NCBI RefSeq assembly: GCF_036108815.1
Contig: NZ_CP107985.1
Span: 496,001 to 560,000 of the forward strand
Direction: 5' to 3'
Origin: Streptomyces sp. NBC_00353
GTDB lineage: Bacteria > Actinomycetota > Actinomycetes > Streptomycetales > Streptomycetaceae
Length of the DNA stretch: 64,000 nucleotides
The stretch's first letter is position 1; every line of letters starts with the position of its first letter. The position numbers were made by a program, and so were the translations under genes. Positions 1 to 8,751 of the stretch are shown here, in pieces. A model generated the notes under the pieces. It searched no databases. It saw only the letters and a program-made list of their open reading frames with translations, and was not told the origin of the DNA.

Positions 1-570
1 CTCACCGATGCCGATTGCATGGATGCGGTGTTCAGGGTGCTCGATCCCGATCTGAGCCAGGCAGTGGTTCATCGCCCACTGCAGGCGATCCGGTGCGTCT
101 TTCATCTCCGCCTCGACGACGTCCAACAGTCCTGCAAGGTCGAGGCCCTCGGGCTTCTTCGCCACGCGTTCGGTGGTCAGCGCCCAGCCGGCACTCGCGA
201 CCACTGGATCCGGATCGACGAACCAGGCCAGGCGCAGCTCTTCGGAGTGCGGGTTCTTCTTCACCACGTAGTTCACGAGCCAGTCGTGCACCTTGGGTGT
301 GCGCGCCTCGCGCAACATGACGTCCAACTCGTCACGCTCGAACGCCTTCGGGCGGAAGATCAGGATCGCCAGCAGTCTCGCCGCGGTGTCATCCGTCTCC
401 CAGAGCCGGCACGCGAGTTCCTGCTGCGTCTTCAGCCGCTTCGCGAGCGCGCGCAGCTTGCTGAGGTTCACGCCGTGATCGTCACCGTGTTTCTCGTTCA
501 CCTCGCGCGTCTTCGGGTCCTCGAGCTCAGCCAGCTCGGCCATCACCTCGGCCACCATCGTCTCGGCCAC
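1..570 (-). CDS. DNA alkylation repair protein, AlkD-like (partial, C-terminus beyond window)
   Basis: The reverse strand is open from the window edge to a GTG start at 570-568, which is preceded at 5 nt by an AGGAGG ribosome binding site. The first residues read MAETMVAEVMAELAEL. Helical, charged text follows, including REVNEKHGDDHGVNLS, then RLLAILIFRPKAFE, DWLVNYVVKKNPHSEELRLAW and, near the edge, HCLAQIGIEHPEHR. This is the pattern of the HEAT-like AlkD/AlkC DNA glycosylase family (DNA alkylation repair, COG4912), which excises alkylated purines. About 190 residues are visible, so roughly the last 40 are missing. The family call is recognition by eye; activity is inferred. The gene is divergent from the membrane protein gene at 797. 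Confidence 0.75.
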   Translation of the reverse strand, partial: MAETMVAEVMAELAELEDPKTREVNEKHGDDHGVNLSKLRALAKRLKTQQELACRLWETDDTAARLLAILIFRPKAFERDELDVMLREARTPKVHDWLVNYVVKKNPHSEELRLAWFVDPDPVVASAGWALTTERVAKKPEGLDLAGLLDVVEAEMKDAPDRLQWAMNHCLAQIGIEHPEHRIHAIGIGE

Positions 571-796
571 CCCAGCCTCCTGTCCCTCAGGTGCGCGATA
601 CAGCCTATGGCGGAAGTCGGTCTCCTGTCGTACACGACGGTTCCACGGCAGCCACCGACACGAAGTCCTCCGTCCGTGCGCCCCCCATCGTGCTGGGTTT
701 GCCGGGATCCGGAAGCCGTCCCTCTCACAGACTGCCGTGCGACCTGGGTGTATTCCTGTCTCCGGCTGATGGAAGCTAGGGCGGAGGGGGTGGGCG

Positions 797-1579
797 ATGA
801 CAACAGCGCGGGCGAAGGCTCACAGCACGGGCGGACTGCCGAGCAAGGACGGTGCCGACCGGCGGTCGCCGGGTCGGGCGAGGTTCATGGGCGTGCTGCT
901 GATCCTGCTGTCCCTGATATCGGCGGCAGCCTGCTACTTGGTGTTCTCCTGGTGGTTGCCCTCCGACAGCGAGCGCTACCAGGACTACCGCGCGGCCGAG
1001 GCGTGCTCCTCCCGCGCGATGGAACAGGGGCAGACGGACTGCCTGAGTACCTGGCACCTCACCGTGGTGAAGACGGTGAACAAGACCTCGGGCAAGAGCT
1101 CCTCCTACGAGGCAACCCTGAAGGATCGGGACTCCTGGCAGGGAACCGTGTCCTTCGGCGACCCGGGGCCGCTCTTGGAGCGGCTCGCGCCCGGCGACCA
1201 GGTCACGGCCACCGCCTGGCGGCGCGACATCGTGGTGCTCAGCAAGAGCGGCGTACGGCAGAACACCTCGGAGGCGCCCCGTGACGAGCTCCAGATGAAC
1301 GCTGCCATCGGCGTGCTTGCCGCGCTCGTCGCGGCTCAGACCTTCGTGTTCGGTGCGGTGCGTCTTGCCCGGCCCCGTGACTACGAGCCCTTCACCTGGA
1401 ATCCGTACGGCAAGCGGCTGCTCATCACCATCACCGCGGTCTGTTTCGGGGTGGGCCTGCCTGCGACGTGGATCGGCATCCCGTGGTGGACCGTGCCCGC
1501 CGTCGCCGTACCCGTGGTGGTGTGCGCGGCGGGGCTGATGCATCGCCGCGCACGGCCCCGAGCCGCAGGCGGAGTGTGA
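797..1579 (+). CDS. membrane protein of unknown function, 260 aa
   Basis: The ATG start follows a GGAGGGGG ribosome binding site. A membrane segment lies at about residues 30-50 (GVLLILLSLISAAACYLVF). An extracytoplasmic domain of about 100 residues follows, with two cysteines in SSRAMEQGQTDCLS and its vicinity. Three hydrophobic segments lie in the C-terminal half, at about 165-185, 205-225 and 230-250, and the tail is basic (HRRARPR). No domain was recognised. Membrane location is clear from the sequence; the role is unknown. It stands alone, divergent from the DNA repair gene. Confidence 0.8.
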   Translation: MTTARAKAHSTGGLPSKDGADRRSPGRARFMGVLLILLSLISAAACYLVFSWWLPSDSERYQDYRAAEACSSRAMEQGQTDCLSTWHLTVVKTVNKTSGKSSSYEATLKDRDSWQGTVSFGDPGPLLERLAPGDQVTATAWRRDIVVLSKSGVRQNTSEAPRDELQMNAAIGVLAALVAAQTFVFGAVRLARPRDYEPFTWNPYGKRLLITITAVCFGVGLPATWIGIPWWTVPAVAVPVVVCAAGLMHRRARPRAAGGV

Positions 1580-1954
1580 CGGCCCTGGTGAATGCCGGTG
1601 TGCTGGTGTGAGGGGCATGTGAGTCGGACAAGATCAACCCTGGGTATTCAGCGGAATTGGGTGACCTGACGCTCCGATAGCAGAAAGGAGCCGTTGACCT
1701 GCAAGGATGCGAGTGTCGAGATCGTATCCGTAGCAGTGAGCAAGGCACCTTTCCGGTGACTGAGCGTACGGGGTGGGATCGTAGGCTGACGGGAAGAGGC
1801 TGATCAGGCGTGAAGCACGATCGCGACTGCCAGTTGGACCAGCACCCCCGCACGTTCCCGCCGCCCGACCGCCGTGCTGGACGGCAGTACGTTGCCCAGC
1901 GCCCCGGTCAGACCTGTGAGATCCGCGCACCGGCGCAACAGGACCGGCTCCGCG

Positions 1955-1995
1955 GGCAGCGGTCACCTTCAAGAAGATGTTCGGGTTTCATCCGG
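1955..1995 (+). pseudogene. possible IS1380-type transposase remnant
   Basis: A short frame at 1962-1993 reads VTFKKMFGFHP. This resembles the ATF/PTFKRGFGFHPL segment found around the catalytic region of one Streptomyces IS1380 transposase clade. Nothing downstream continues the homology. The stretch 1580-2045 has no convincing gene, and its text (1640-1810) looks like transposon end sequence, but I could not define inverted repeats. Treat it as a weak call. Confidence 0.3.
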
Positions 1996-2045
1996 GCGAA
2001 CCGCCAACCCACTCACGCGCTCACGACCGCTGAAGAATCGAGGAT

Positions 2046-3428
2046 ATGCGAACAGGGGACTTCACCGCCGACGGGTTGTCTTCGTCCGCGCCCACGCCCA
2101 GCGGCTGCGGTGCCCGGAGTGCTGACCTGCCCGGAGCGCCGCTGGTGCTTATCGTGAAAGAGCACATGATCGACATGGCGTCGCGGGCAGGGGGCATCGT
2201 GAACGCATCGGGGATCGACTACGAGGCGGTATTCCAGGCGCTGCCGGGCGCGGTGGCCCTGTTCACCACGGACCTGGTGTACGTCGACGTCAATGAGGCG
2301 TTCCTGAGCAGCATGGGGCGTACCCGTGACCAGGTGGTAGGCCGCCACCTGTTTGATGCCTTCCCCGACGACCCCAAGGATCCCGCCGTGACCGGCATGC
2401 GCAAGCTGCAGGCATCGCTGCAGTGGGTGGCTGCCACCGGGGAGCGCGACGCCATGACGCTGCACCGCTACGACGTGGAGTACCCGGACCGGCCCGGGGT
2501 GTGGGAGGAGCGGTACTGGAGTCCGGTCAACGTCCCCGTTTTCGGCCCGGACGGGCGGGTGGCGCTGCTGCTGCACCGGGAGGAGGACATCACCGAGCTG
2601 ATCCGCACCCTCACTGACCGAGGCACCGGTGACCGGCCGACGGTACTGGAAGCCGAGCTGTACACCCGGGCTGGGGAGCTGCAGGGGGTCAACGAACGGC
2701 TGCGCGAGGCCCACGCCTGCGAACACGAAGTCGCTCTGAGGCTGCAAGAGGCGATGCTGCCCGCCCCCGGGCCTGTCAGGCATCACCGCGCAGCAGTGCG
2801 CTACCGCCCGGCGGTCGGGGGGCTGAACGTGTGCGGGGACTGGTACGACCTCGTCGAGCTGCCTGGCGACCGCATCGCGGTGGCCGTCGGCGACGTCGTC
2901 GGCTGCGGCCTGCCCGCTGCCTGCGTCATGGGCCAGCTGCGCAGCGCCCTCAGCGCCGCTTCCCGCGTCGCCGACGGCCCCGCTCAGGCCCTGGAAGCCC
3001 TCGGCCTGTACGCCCGCTCGGTCGACGGCGCGGAATCGACAACGGCCGTCTTGTCCGTCATCGACGGCACCAACCGCACCATCGCCTACAGCAGCGCCGG
3101 CCACCTTCCGCCAGCCCTGCTGCACCCCGACGGCACCGTGGACTTCCTCGACCAGGCCACCGACCCCCCACTCGGCGCCCGCCCCGAACACATCCCCCGC
3201 CCCCAGGCCGAGACCGCGTTCACCGAGGGGGCCACCCTTGTGCTGTACACCGACGGGCTGGTCGAACGCCGCAGCGAGGACATCGATGCCAGCCTGACCC
3301 GGCTTGCCGACTCCCTCACACGCCACCGGAGCGCCGACCCCGAAACCCTCGCCGACGCCCTCCTGGCCGACCTGACCCCACCGGCCGGTGCCACCGACGA
3401 CACCGCCCTGGTCGTCCTCCGCCTGTGA
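2046..3428 (+). CDS. PAS domain-containing PP2C (SpoIIE-type) phosphatase
   Basis: The protein has a PAS sensor domain (about residues 58-170; ALPGAVALFTTDLVYVDVN, then GRHLFDAFPDDP) followed by a linker helix and a SpoIIE/RsbU-type PP2C domain (about 225-460). Metal-binding and core motifs are visible: CGDWYDLVE, VGDVVGCG, SSAGHLPPAL and LYTDGLVERR. Such proteins dephosphorylate anti-anti-sigma factors in partner-switching cascades in Streptomyces. The His usually found in GDVxGHG is Cys here, while the metal-ligand Asp is kept. The start is uncertain: ATG 2046 has GAGG close upstream, and in-frame GTG 2154 or ATG 2166 would give a shorter protein beginning just before the PAS domain. No kinase domain or anti-sigma partner is adjacent. 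Confidence 0.88.
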   Translation: MRTGDFTADGLSSSAPTPSGCGARSADLPGAPLVLIVKEHMIDMASRAGGIVNASGIDYEAVFQALPGAVALFTTDLVYVDVNEAFLSSMGRTRDQVVGRHLFDAFPDDPKDPAVTGMRKLQASLQWVAATGERDAMTLHRYDVEYPDRPGVWEERYWSPVNVPVFGPDGRVALLLHREEDITELIRTLTDRGTGDRPTVLEAELYTRAGELQGVNERLREAHACEHEVALRLQEAMLPAPGPVRHHRAAVRYRPAVGGLNVCGDWYDLVELPGDRIAVAVGDVVGCGLPAACVMGQLRSALSAASRVADGPAQALEALGLYARSVDGAESTTAVLSVIDGTNRTIAYSSAGHLPPALLHPDGTVDFLDQATDPPLGARPEHIPRPQAETAFTEGATLVLYTDGLVERRSEDIDASLTRLADSLTRHRSADPETLADALLADLTPPAGATDDTALVVLRL

Positions 3429-3768
3429 CAGAGGCGGAGGACGACATCGCTCACCGCCGCGTCGCCGACCGCCAAGCTCCTTGGCCTATCACGACGGCCC
3501 GCTGTTGGCTCCACCGTCCCCGTGACGGCCCTGGAAACCTGCTGAGAGCCATGGAATCCGCCCAGGCGCTGCTCCCCACCGGTAGGCGATGGCCTCCTTG
3601 GGCACCCACTCGGCAAGCCGTTGCCACGACACTTCAGGGTCACGGTGGATGCCGGGAGCGGGCCCGACATTCACCACGGTAGCGACCGGTGACCGACGCC
3701 TGAACGGCAACGCTCGCACCCGAGCGCAGGGGAGTTCCGATGCAGGCAGGTTCCGCTGGGCATGGGGG
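3429..3768. other. 340-bp stretch without a supported gene
   Basis: On the minus strand about 3520-3690 there is a peptide-like run (EVSWQRLAEWVPKEAIAYRW) with no start or ribosome binding site. It could be a gene fragment; I could not assign it. Nothing else was seen. Confidence 0.3.
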
Positions 3769-4533
3769 TCAGTGACCGTTGCGGTGCAGCCGCCCCTCGT
3801 AGTGGGCTTCCAGCTTCGCGTTGCGCTCGAAGCCGCCCGGCAGATTGGCGGAGATGTACACGGGCACCTCGTGGCCCCCGGCCATGAGCAGGGCGACACT
3901 CTCGGCCAACACCATCTGCACCAGCGTGGCCGAGACGATGGTGGACACCCCGCACAAAGTGCCGCCGCCGGGCAGCGGCAGCAGCGCGTCACCGGCGGGC
4001 GCGCAGTTGTCGAGCACCACGTCGGCGAGGTCGGCGAGCCGCTGCCCGCTGGGATGCAGGGCGGGGACCGAACGGGTGTGCTCCAGCGAAGTGAGCGCCA
4101 CCAGCAGATGCCCCTCGCCCGTCACCAACTGGGCGAGATCGACGATCGAGTTGTTGACCCCCGAATTCGAGATGATCACAAAGAGGTCCTGCGGGCGCGG
4201 GGTACTCAGTTCGTAGAGCCGGGCGGCGAGTCCTGGTCGGCGTTCGAGCAAGGGATCGTCGAGCACCGCACGGTCCTCGCCGCCCCGCAGCACGAGGTCG
4301 GCGAGGCTCATCCGGTTGGTGGGGATGAGACCGCCCGCACGCCCGGCGATCTCCAGTGCGGTGGCCTGCGAGTGCCCCGTGCCGAACGCGTGGATCACTC
4401 CGTCCGCGGCGACACAGTCCGCGAACAGCCGGGCGGCGGCGGCCACCGCGGCCGCGTTGGTGTCGATCGCTCCGTCCAGCGACGCGCGTGCCCGGTCGGC
4501 GAAAAGCTTCGCGCTGATCTGCGGTTCGGCCAT
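3769..4533 (-). CDS. SIS-domain sugar-phosphate protein
   Basis: A 254-residue single SIS (sugar isomerase) domain protein. The phosphosugar-binding motifs are visible: FGTGHSQ at residues 50-56, IISNSGVNNSIVDLA at about 128, and the C-terminal NLPGGFERNAKL tail. The length and layout match the UPF0309/NagS-like group of actinobacterial SIS proteins, which act on aminosugar phosphates. The ATG at 4533 was chosen because the upstream GTG 4545 gives only a short unsupported extension. It lies 60 bp downstream of the sugar kinase gene in the same direction, so the two are probably co-transcribed. The substrate (GlcNAc-6-P or MurNAc-6-P class) is inferred from the neighbours. Confidence 0.82.
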   Translation of the reverse strand: MAEPQISAKLFADRARASLDGAIDTNAAAVAAAARLFADCVAADGVIHAFGTGHSQATALEIAGRAGGLIPTNRMSLADLVLRGGEDRAVLDDPLLERRPGLAARLYELSTPRPQDLFVIISNSGVNNSIVDLAQLVTGEGHLLVALTSLEHTRSVPALHPSGQRLADLADVVLDNCAPAGDALLPLPGGGTLCGVSTIVSATLVQMVLAESVALLMAGGHEVPVYISANLPGGFERNAKLEAHYEGRLHRNGH

Positions 4534-4545
4534 GAGGATCACCAC

Positions 4546-4605
4546 TCTCGTGCGATTGATTGATTCAACAGATATCGATTCGGATGAAACAATGAACCAG
4601 CCACT
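4546..4605. promoter_or_regulatory. AT-rich gap between kinase and SIS genes, possible RpiR site or internal promoter
   Basis: This 60-bp gap is strikingly AT-rich against about 70 percent GC surroundings. It carries near-repeated GATTGATTC and ATCGATTCGG motifs. It could be an internal promoter or operator for the SIS gene. This is inference only. Confidence 0.35.
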
Positions 4606-5568
4606 TCATCGCGTCAAGAGCCGGGCCAGCGCCACGGCCCCTGCGGCGCCGTCGCGCACAGCGGCGACACGCAGCCCCATCGGCCTCACGCGTTCCGCCA
4701 GGCGCTCCGCCAGCGGCCCCTCGGGTCCTATCAGTCCTCCGGTGGTCACGAGGAGTTCGCCGCTGCGCGGGGCCAGCGCGCCGACCTTGTCGGCCAGTTC
4801 ATCGGCGGCCCGGTCGAGCAGCGACCGCGCCGTCGGATCGCCATCGGCCCCGGCCGCGACCACCAGGGGACTCAGCCGCGCCAGCGCCACCGGAGGCCGG
4901 GAGTAGGCCCAGTCCGCGATGGCGTCTCTCAGGCGAGTGCGCTCCGCCAGCGGCAGGCCGGCATCCGGACTGTCGGGAGTGATCTGTTCCAGCACCGATC
5001 CGACCAGTGGTCCCCACGGCCCCCGCCCGTCCAGCGCAAGCACGGCGGCCCGCACCGCCTCCCGGCCGAGCCAGAACCCGCTGCCCTTGTCGCCGAGCAG
5101 CCAGCCGTGTCCGTCCACGGTCTGCGCGCAGCGCCGCCCCACCACCCGGCCGGCGATCGCGCCGGTCCCGGCGATGAGGACGAGTCCGTCGGCGGGCGCC
5201 CCCGGCCCCGAGGCAAAGGCGACGTCCGCGTCCCCGTACACCTCGGCCGCCACGGCGCTGATGTCCAGTGCTTCAAGAGCCTCGGCCAGACAGGAGGCCG
5301 CGGTGTCCCGTCCGCGCCCAGGCCCGGCGCCCGCGAAACCGCCCGCCACCGCCGTCACTCCGCTACGCACACCCTCCGGTGCGGCAGTGCCCATGGCCTG
5401 GGTCAAGTGCCGTACGAGATCGGCAGGCGGCACGCTGAGTGCATTGCCGGGGCCGCTGTCGCCCATACCGACCACGCGGCCTCTCGCATCGGCGCAGTAC
5501 GCCCGTACCCGGGTGCCGCCCGCGTCGATTCCGATCACCAGAGGTTGTTCGAAGGATTCAGAAATCAC
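4606..5568 (-). CDS. BadF/BadG-type sugar kinase, probable N-acetylglucosamine kinase
   Basis: A 320-residue ASKHA-fold kinase. The phosphate-1 motif GIDAGGTRVRA is at residues 13-23. The adenosine/phosphate-2 region LIAGTGAIAGRVVG is at about 131, followed by DGHGWLLGDKGSGFWLGREA, which is characteristic of the BadF/BadG/BcrA ATPase family and of GlcNAc kinases. It is paired with the SIS gene and divergent from an RpiR-family regulator, the classic arrangement of an aminosugar salvage locus. It would phosphorylate GlcNAc or a related cell-wall or chitin sugar to its 6-phosphate. The fold is well supported; the exact sugar is inferred. Confidence 0.85.
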   Translation of the reverse strand: MISESFEQPLVIGIDAGGTRVRAYCADARGRVVGMGDSGPGNALSVPPADLVRHLTQAMGTAAPEGVRSGVTAVAGGFAGAGPGRGRDTAASCLAEALEALDISAVAAEVYGDADVAFASGPGAPADGLVLIAGTGAIAGRVVGRRCAQTVDGHGWLLGDKGSGFWLGREAVRAAVLALDGRGPWGPLVGSVLEQITPDSPDAGLPLAERTRLRDAIADWAYSRPPVALARLSPLVVAAGADGDPTARSLLDRAADELADKVGALAPRSGELLVTTGGLIGPEGPLAERLAERVRPMGLRVAAVRDGAAGAVALARLLTR

Positions 5569-5663
5569 GCTGCATAGTGGTTGGTAGAGTCACGTCCAGA
5601 CAAGAGATCTTCCGAACCCGAATTCACTTGGGCGCCACCGCATCGAATCGAGCCGAGTCCACC
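5569..5663. promoter_or_regulatory. divergent promoter region of kinase and RpiR genes
   Basis: The kinase gene (minus) and the RpiR gene (plus) diverge here, so promoters and an autoregulatory RpiR operator are expected within about 95 bp. No perfect palindrome stands out. Confidence 0.4.
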
Positions 5664-6524
5664 GTGATCACAGACCTGATCCACTCCGAACTGCCCAGGC
5701 TGACCGTCTCGCTGCGCAAGGTCGGCGAGCAGGTCATGGCCGATCCGGCGGCCCTGGCCCACACGTCGGCGGCCGACCTCGGCCGGCGCACCGGGACCTC
5801 GCAGGCGACCGTCACCCGCTTCTGCCAGGCCCTCGGACTCGACTCGTACCAGGCGCTGCTGCTCGAACTCGCCAAGGAGCAGGGGCAGCTCCCGCAGGAA
5901 CGCCCGCTGGGGCCGGACATCGGTCCCGACGACAGCCTGGACCAGGTCATCGACGTCATCGCACACGCCGATCTCCAAGCCTTGCGCGGCACCGTGGAAC
6001 GGCTGGACCGTAACGCACTCGAGAGTGCGGCTCGGGCCCTGGCCAGGGCCCGCCGCATCGACGTCTACGGAGTGGGTATGTCCGGGGTCCTGGCCCGTGA
6101 GGCAGAAGCCCGTCTGTTCGGTATCGGCTGCCAGGCCCGGGGCTGGACCGAGGTGCACGCCGCGGAGACCTCGGCGTCCCTGCTGACGCCCGCCGACGTC
6201 GCCGTCGCGCTCTCGCACTCCGGCAGTACCCGTGAGGTGCTGAGCCCTCTTCAGCTGGCTGCCGAGCGCGGGGCCACGACCATCGCCATCACCTCGGACC
6301 CGCGCTCACCGGCCGCCCAGGCCGCGGGAATCCACCTCGCGTCGACCTCGGCGGAAACGAGCTTCCGGCACGGAGGCTTCGGTTCGCGCCACTCCGTACT
6401 GCTGATCATCGACTGCCTCTACGCGCGGGTGGCCCAGCTCTCCTACGACCGGGCCACCGCGTCGATCGCCCTTACGGCGCACATCTCCGAAGAACATGCG
6501 GCGAGGCCGCGCCGCCGGACGTGA
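5664..6524 (+). CDS. MurR/RpiR family transcriptional regulator
   Basis: The N-terminal helix-turn-helix (HTH_6) is visible as SAADLGRRTGTSQATVTRF at about residues 32-50. The C-terminal SIS effector domain (about 120-255) has VYGVGMSGVLAREAEARL and ALSHSGSTREVL, the sugar-phosphate pocket motifs. Length is about 286 aa, usual for the family. GTG 5664 was chosen because the protein then begins a few residues before the RpiR N-terminal helix; the frame stays open further upstream but has no good ribosome binding site. It probably senses an aminosugar phosphate and controls the divergent kinase-SIS genes. Confidence 0.85.
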   Translation: MITDLIHSELPRLTVSLRKVGEQVMADPAALAHTSAADLGRRTGTSQATVTRFCQALGLDSYQALLLELAKEQGQLPQERPLGPDIGPDDSLDQVIDVIAHADLQALRGTVERLDRNALESAARALARARRIDVYGVGMSGVLAREAEARLFGIGCQARGWTEVHAAETSASLLTPADVAVALSHSGSTREVLSPLQLAAERGATTIAITSDPRSPAAQAAGIHLASTSAETSFRHGGFGSRHSVLLIIDCLYARVAQLSYDRATASIALTAHISEEHAARPRRRT

Positions 6525-6529
6525 GGCGC

Positions 6530-6765
6530 GGCCCCGTGCGGGTTACGCCGAACGTTCCGTAGTGCTTGACGGTGATCTTGCCGGTGAAGTCGTTGTGCCA
6601 CGGGCCATAATCGCCGGCGAGCGAGTCGCGCCCATCGTCTTGTCGATGCAGCCTTCCCCACCGTGGCCCCGTTGACGGAAAGGTGCCGGCGGCGCGCTTG
6701 TTGAGCCCTCCGCAGTCGTAGGCGAAGTCGAGGACGTGCAGTCGTTGGGCGTCGCCATGTGGCGA
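6530..6765 (-). pseudogene. degraded gene of unknown function
   Basis: A minus-strand frame without a start codon reads DFAYDCGGLNKRAAGTFPS, then GDYGPWHNDFTGKITVKHYG, which looks like real secreted-protein coding text. The frame is disrupted and no start is present. No family was recognised. Confidence 0.3.
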
Positions 6766-6924
6766 TGCTGCATGGCGTCACCAGTCTGCCTCACCAACCC
6801 CGAGACGAAATGCCCTGGTCGACGGCAGAAGCACAGGACAGGGTGGCGATGACGTCTTCGCCCCTCCCCCGGAACTCGAGCACAGCACAGTCCGCCCCAA
6901 GCACCGGACACCCTGCACACCCAC

Positions 6925-7065
6925 CACGTGGGCGCCGCGAACCTTGCGGTTCTTCAACCAGGTCGCCAGTCGGCTCGCGCCGACCCGGCCCGGGCCGCTC
7001 GGCTTCCGGTAGCCGGTCAACAGAACGAGCGCCGTGGCGAGAGCCGGCCATGAGGCAGCCGCGGT
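6925..7065 (-). pseudogene. IS110-family transposase fragment
   Basis: The minus-strand text LVLLTGYRKPSG followed by GASRLATWLKNRKVRGAH aligns by eye with the mid-region of the intact IS110 transposase at 20611-21801 (VVLLTGYQAPAA, GASRIGTWLKNRKVKNAA). Only about 45 codons survive and both ends are lost. It shows an old IS110 insertion here. The flanks 6766-6924 and 7066-7293 hold no gene I can support. Confidence 0.55.
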
Positions 7066-7293
7066 GACCGGTCCAAGGCCCGGCACTCACCAGAACAGGC
7101 CACTCGACAGCATCACGCGGTGACGTTGTGTTCGATCGTGCGGCCTCCACAGAGCCCTTCTCCTGGTACGGCTACACCCAATAGGGCCGCTCAAGACCGC
7201 CTGCGTATGCCGTCGTTGATGGCACATGGCGCTGTCAGTGTTGGTCGCCCCTGCGGGCCCTCGGACGGCCCGGAGACGGCCGCACTCGGCACG

Positions 7294-7719
7294 TCAGCCG
7301 TCGTAGAGCTCGGACTTGGTCAGATCCTTGGCGAGCCGCCAGCCGTCTCCTGCTGACTCGAGGATGAAGAGGTGGGAGCTCACGTAAGGTTCGGTCGGCT
7401 GCGAGTCCTTGCCGGACAGATCGGTGGCGTACGGCGTGGTGAACTCGTCGACCCATACCTTGGCCCGGTCACCCTGCATCTCGACGTCGGAGATGGCAGC
7501 CCTGGCAATGGCCTTGTCCCACACCTTGTCCGCTGGTGGCTCATAGCTCCGCCACTCCGCCGTGGCGAGGTCGGCGTCGCGCTGGAAGATCTTCAGAGCC
7601 GCTTGCTCAAGCGACTCCCGCTCTGCTGTCTCGATCCTGTCCTGTATCACCAACGTGGCCGGCACGGCGGCGAGTAGAGCTGCCACTGCAGCCAGAACCA
7701 GCTTGTGCTTCTTGTCCAT
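7294..7719 (-). CDS. membrane-anchored or secreted protein of unknown function, 141 aa
   Basis: The ATG at 7719 follows a G-rich ribosome binding site (GGTGGGGGC). The protein has a hydrophobic N-terminus at residues 6-25 (LVLAAVAALLAAVPATLVI), acting as signal anchor. The charged extracellular domain (about 115 residues) includes VWVDEFTTPYATDLSG and SSHLFILESAGDGWRLAKDL, a beta-rich layout like small NTF2-like lipoprotein domains. No domain assignment was made. It lies 70 bp downstream of a 36-codon membrane peptide gene on the same strand. Confidence 0.65.
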   Translation of the reverse strand: MDKKHKLVLAAVAALLAAVPATLVIQDRIETAERESLEQAALKIFQRDADLATAEWRSYEPPADKVWDKAIARAAISDVEMQGDRAKVWVDEFTTPYATDLSGKDSQPTEPYVSSHLFILESAGDGWRLAKDLTKSELYDG

Positions 7720-7789
7720 GGTGCCCCCACCCTGAGCTGCGGATATCCCGGTCAGACGTTCGCCAGTGCTCTTCCGCTTCGCCTCCGGC

Positions 7790-7900
7790 CTACCGCTCCC
7801 TCGCCCTGAACCACCGGGCAGCAACTATGGCGAGACCTGCGATGGCAACGACCGTGACGGCTGCGGCGATCATGGCTCCCGGGCCCATTGTTCCAAACAT
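7790..7900 (-). CDS. small membrane peptide, 36 aa
   Basis: The ATG at 7900 is preceded by a strong GGAGA ribosome binding site. The product starts MFGTMGPGAMIAAAVTVV, continues with a single hydrophobic helix to about residue 28, and ends in a basic tail (RWFRARER). A one-helix membrane peptide with a good ribosome binding site upstream of a secreted-protein gene is plausible, but its short length keeps confidence moderate. Confidence 0.45.
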   Translation of the reverse strand: MFGTMGPGAMIAAAVTVVAIAGLAIVAARWFRARER

Positions 7901-8084
7901 GTTCGTCTCCTTAGTTGCCTGATGGCAGTACCCCGCGACTCACGGTCGTGTTCCGCGTGGAGATCAACATGGCACCCCGCTCCTGCTCGTGGAACCCGAA
8001 ACGCAAAGTCTTGAGGACCATCTGAGCTTGGCTCTCATTCAGTGGCGAAATGCCTCACCTGCCTGTGCTTCTCCGGCGCCTTGA

Positions 8085-8718
8085 CGTCTTGTCCGCCCAG
8101 CACTTCAGGCCCGCCTCGGTGAGCGCGTCGATGATCCGGTGATGTCGGGCAGCAGTGAGGTCGTGGGTCGATCCGGGCAGGGCGGGCGAGGCCCAGACCA
8201 GGTGTCCGAACGGATCGGTGAGAACCTGGATGTTCATGCCGTGGCGCTCGTGTTTCCCGGAGTGGTACGGGTGTCCGCAGCGATCCGGTCGATCGGCAGC
8301 AGGGTGCCGTCCAGGATCACAATCGCCTTCTCGCGGATCGTCCGCATCGCCTCGGCGAGCGAAGGCGCGAGGGCGGCCAGGGCCTCGACGGCTTCGCGTA
8401 TGCAGCGGTAGACCGTGGCGATCCCGATCCCGATGCCGAATCCGGCAGCGAGCTGGCGTAGGTATCACCGCACCGCGGGTGCGCGAGGGCGAGCAGAGCC
8501 TGGTGGCCGACGGGCAGGCGTCGCCACCGTGTACCGATATCTTCGCCTGCCGCCGCGGCCAGTTGACCGGTAAGGAACCGCAGGGTTCGGCTGGACAGAT
8601 CGATCAAGGATGGGTCGACAAGCATGCGAAGCTCCTGGCGGACACGGGTGATCTTGGTCGAGAACCCGTCCACCGGGAGCTCATCGTTGCGCAGGCGCGT
8701 CCAACTTGCGGTCGACAT
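8085..8718 (-). pseudogene. IS5-family (DDE_Tnp_4 type) transposase, frameshifted
   Basis: The start MSTASWTRLRND at 8718 leads into a helix-turn-helix region (RWRRLPVGHQALLALAHPR, then a lost-frame TYASL). After a frame change near 8460 and another near 8270, the DDE part continues: AIVILDGTLLPIDRI, YHSGKHERHGMNIQVL, PGSTHDLTAARHHRI and LTEAGLKCWADK. The segments lie in order in different frames, so the gene carries at least two frameshifts and is truncated before the last catalytic Glu. Non-functional transposase remnant. Confidence 0.75.
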
Positions 8719-8751
8719 CGGGGTGTTGGAATGTGTTCACGGAGGCCTTCC

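Noticed and set aside
19..1284. 421-codon plus-strand frame at the left edge
   Set aside because: It runs antisense to the AlkD-like gene and out of frame through the membrane protein gene, with no recognisable content.
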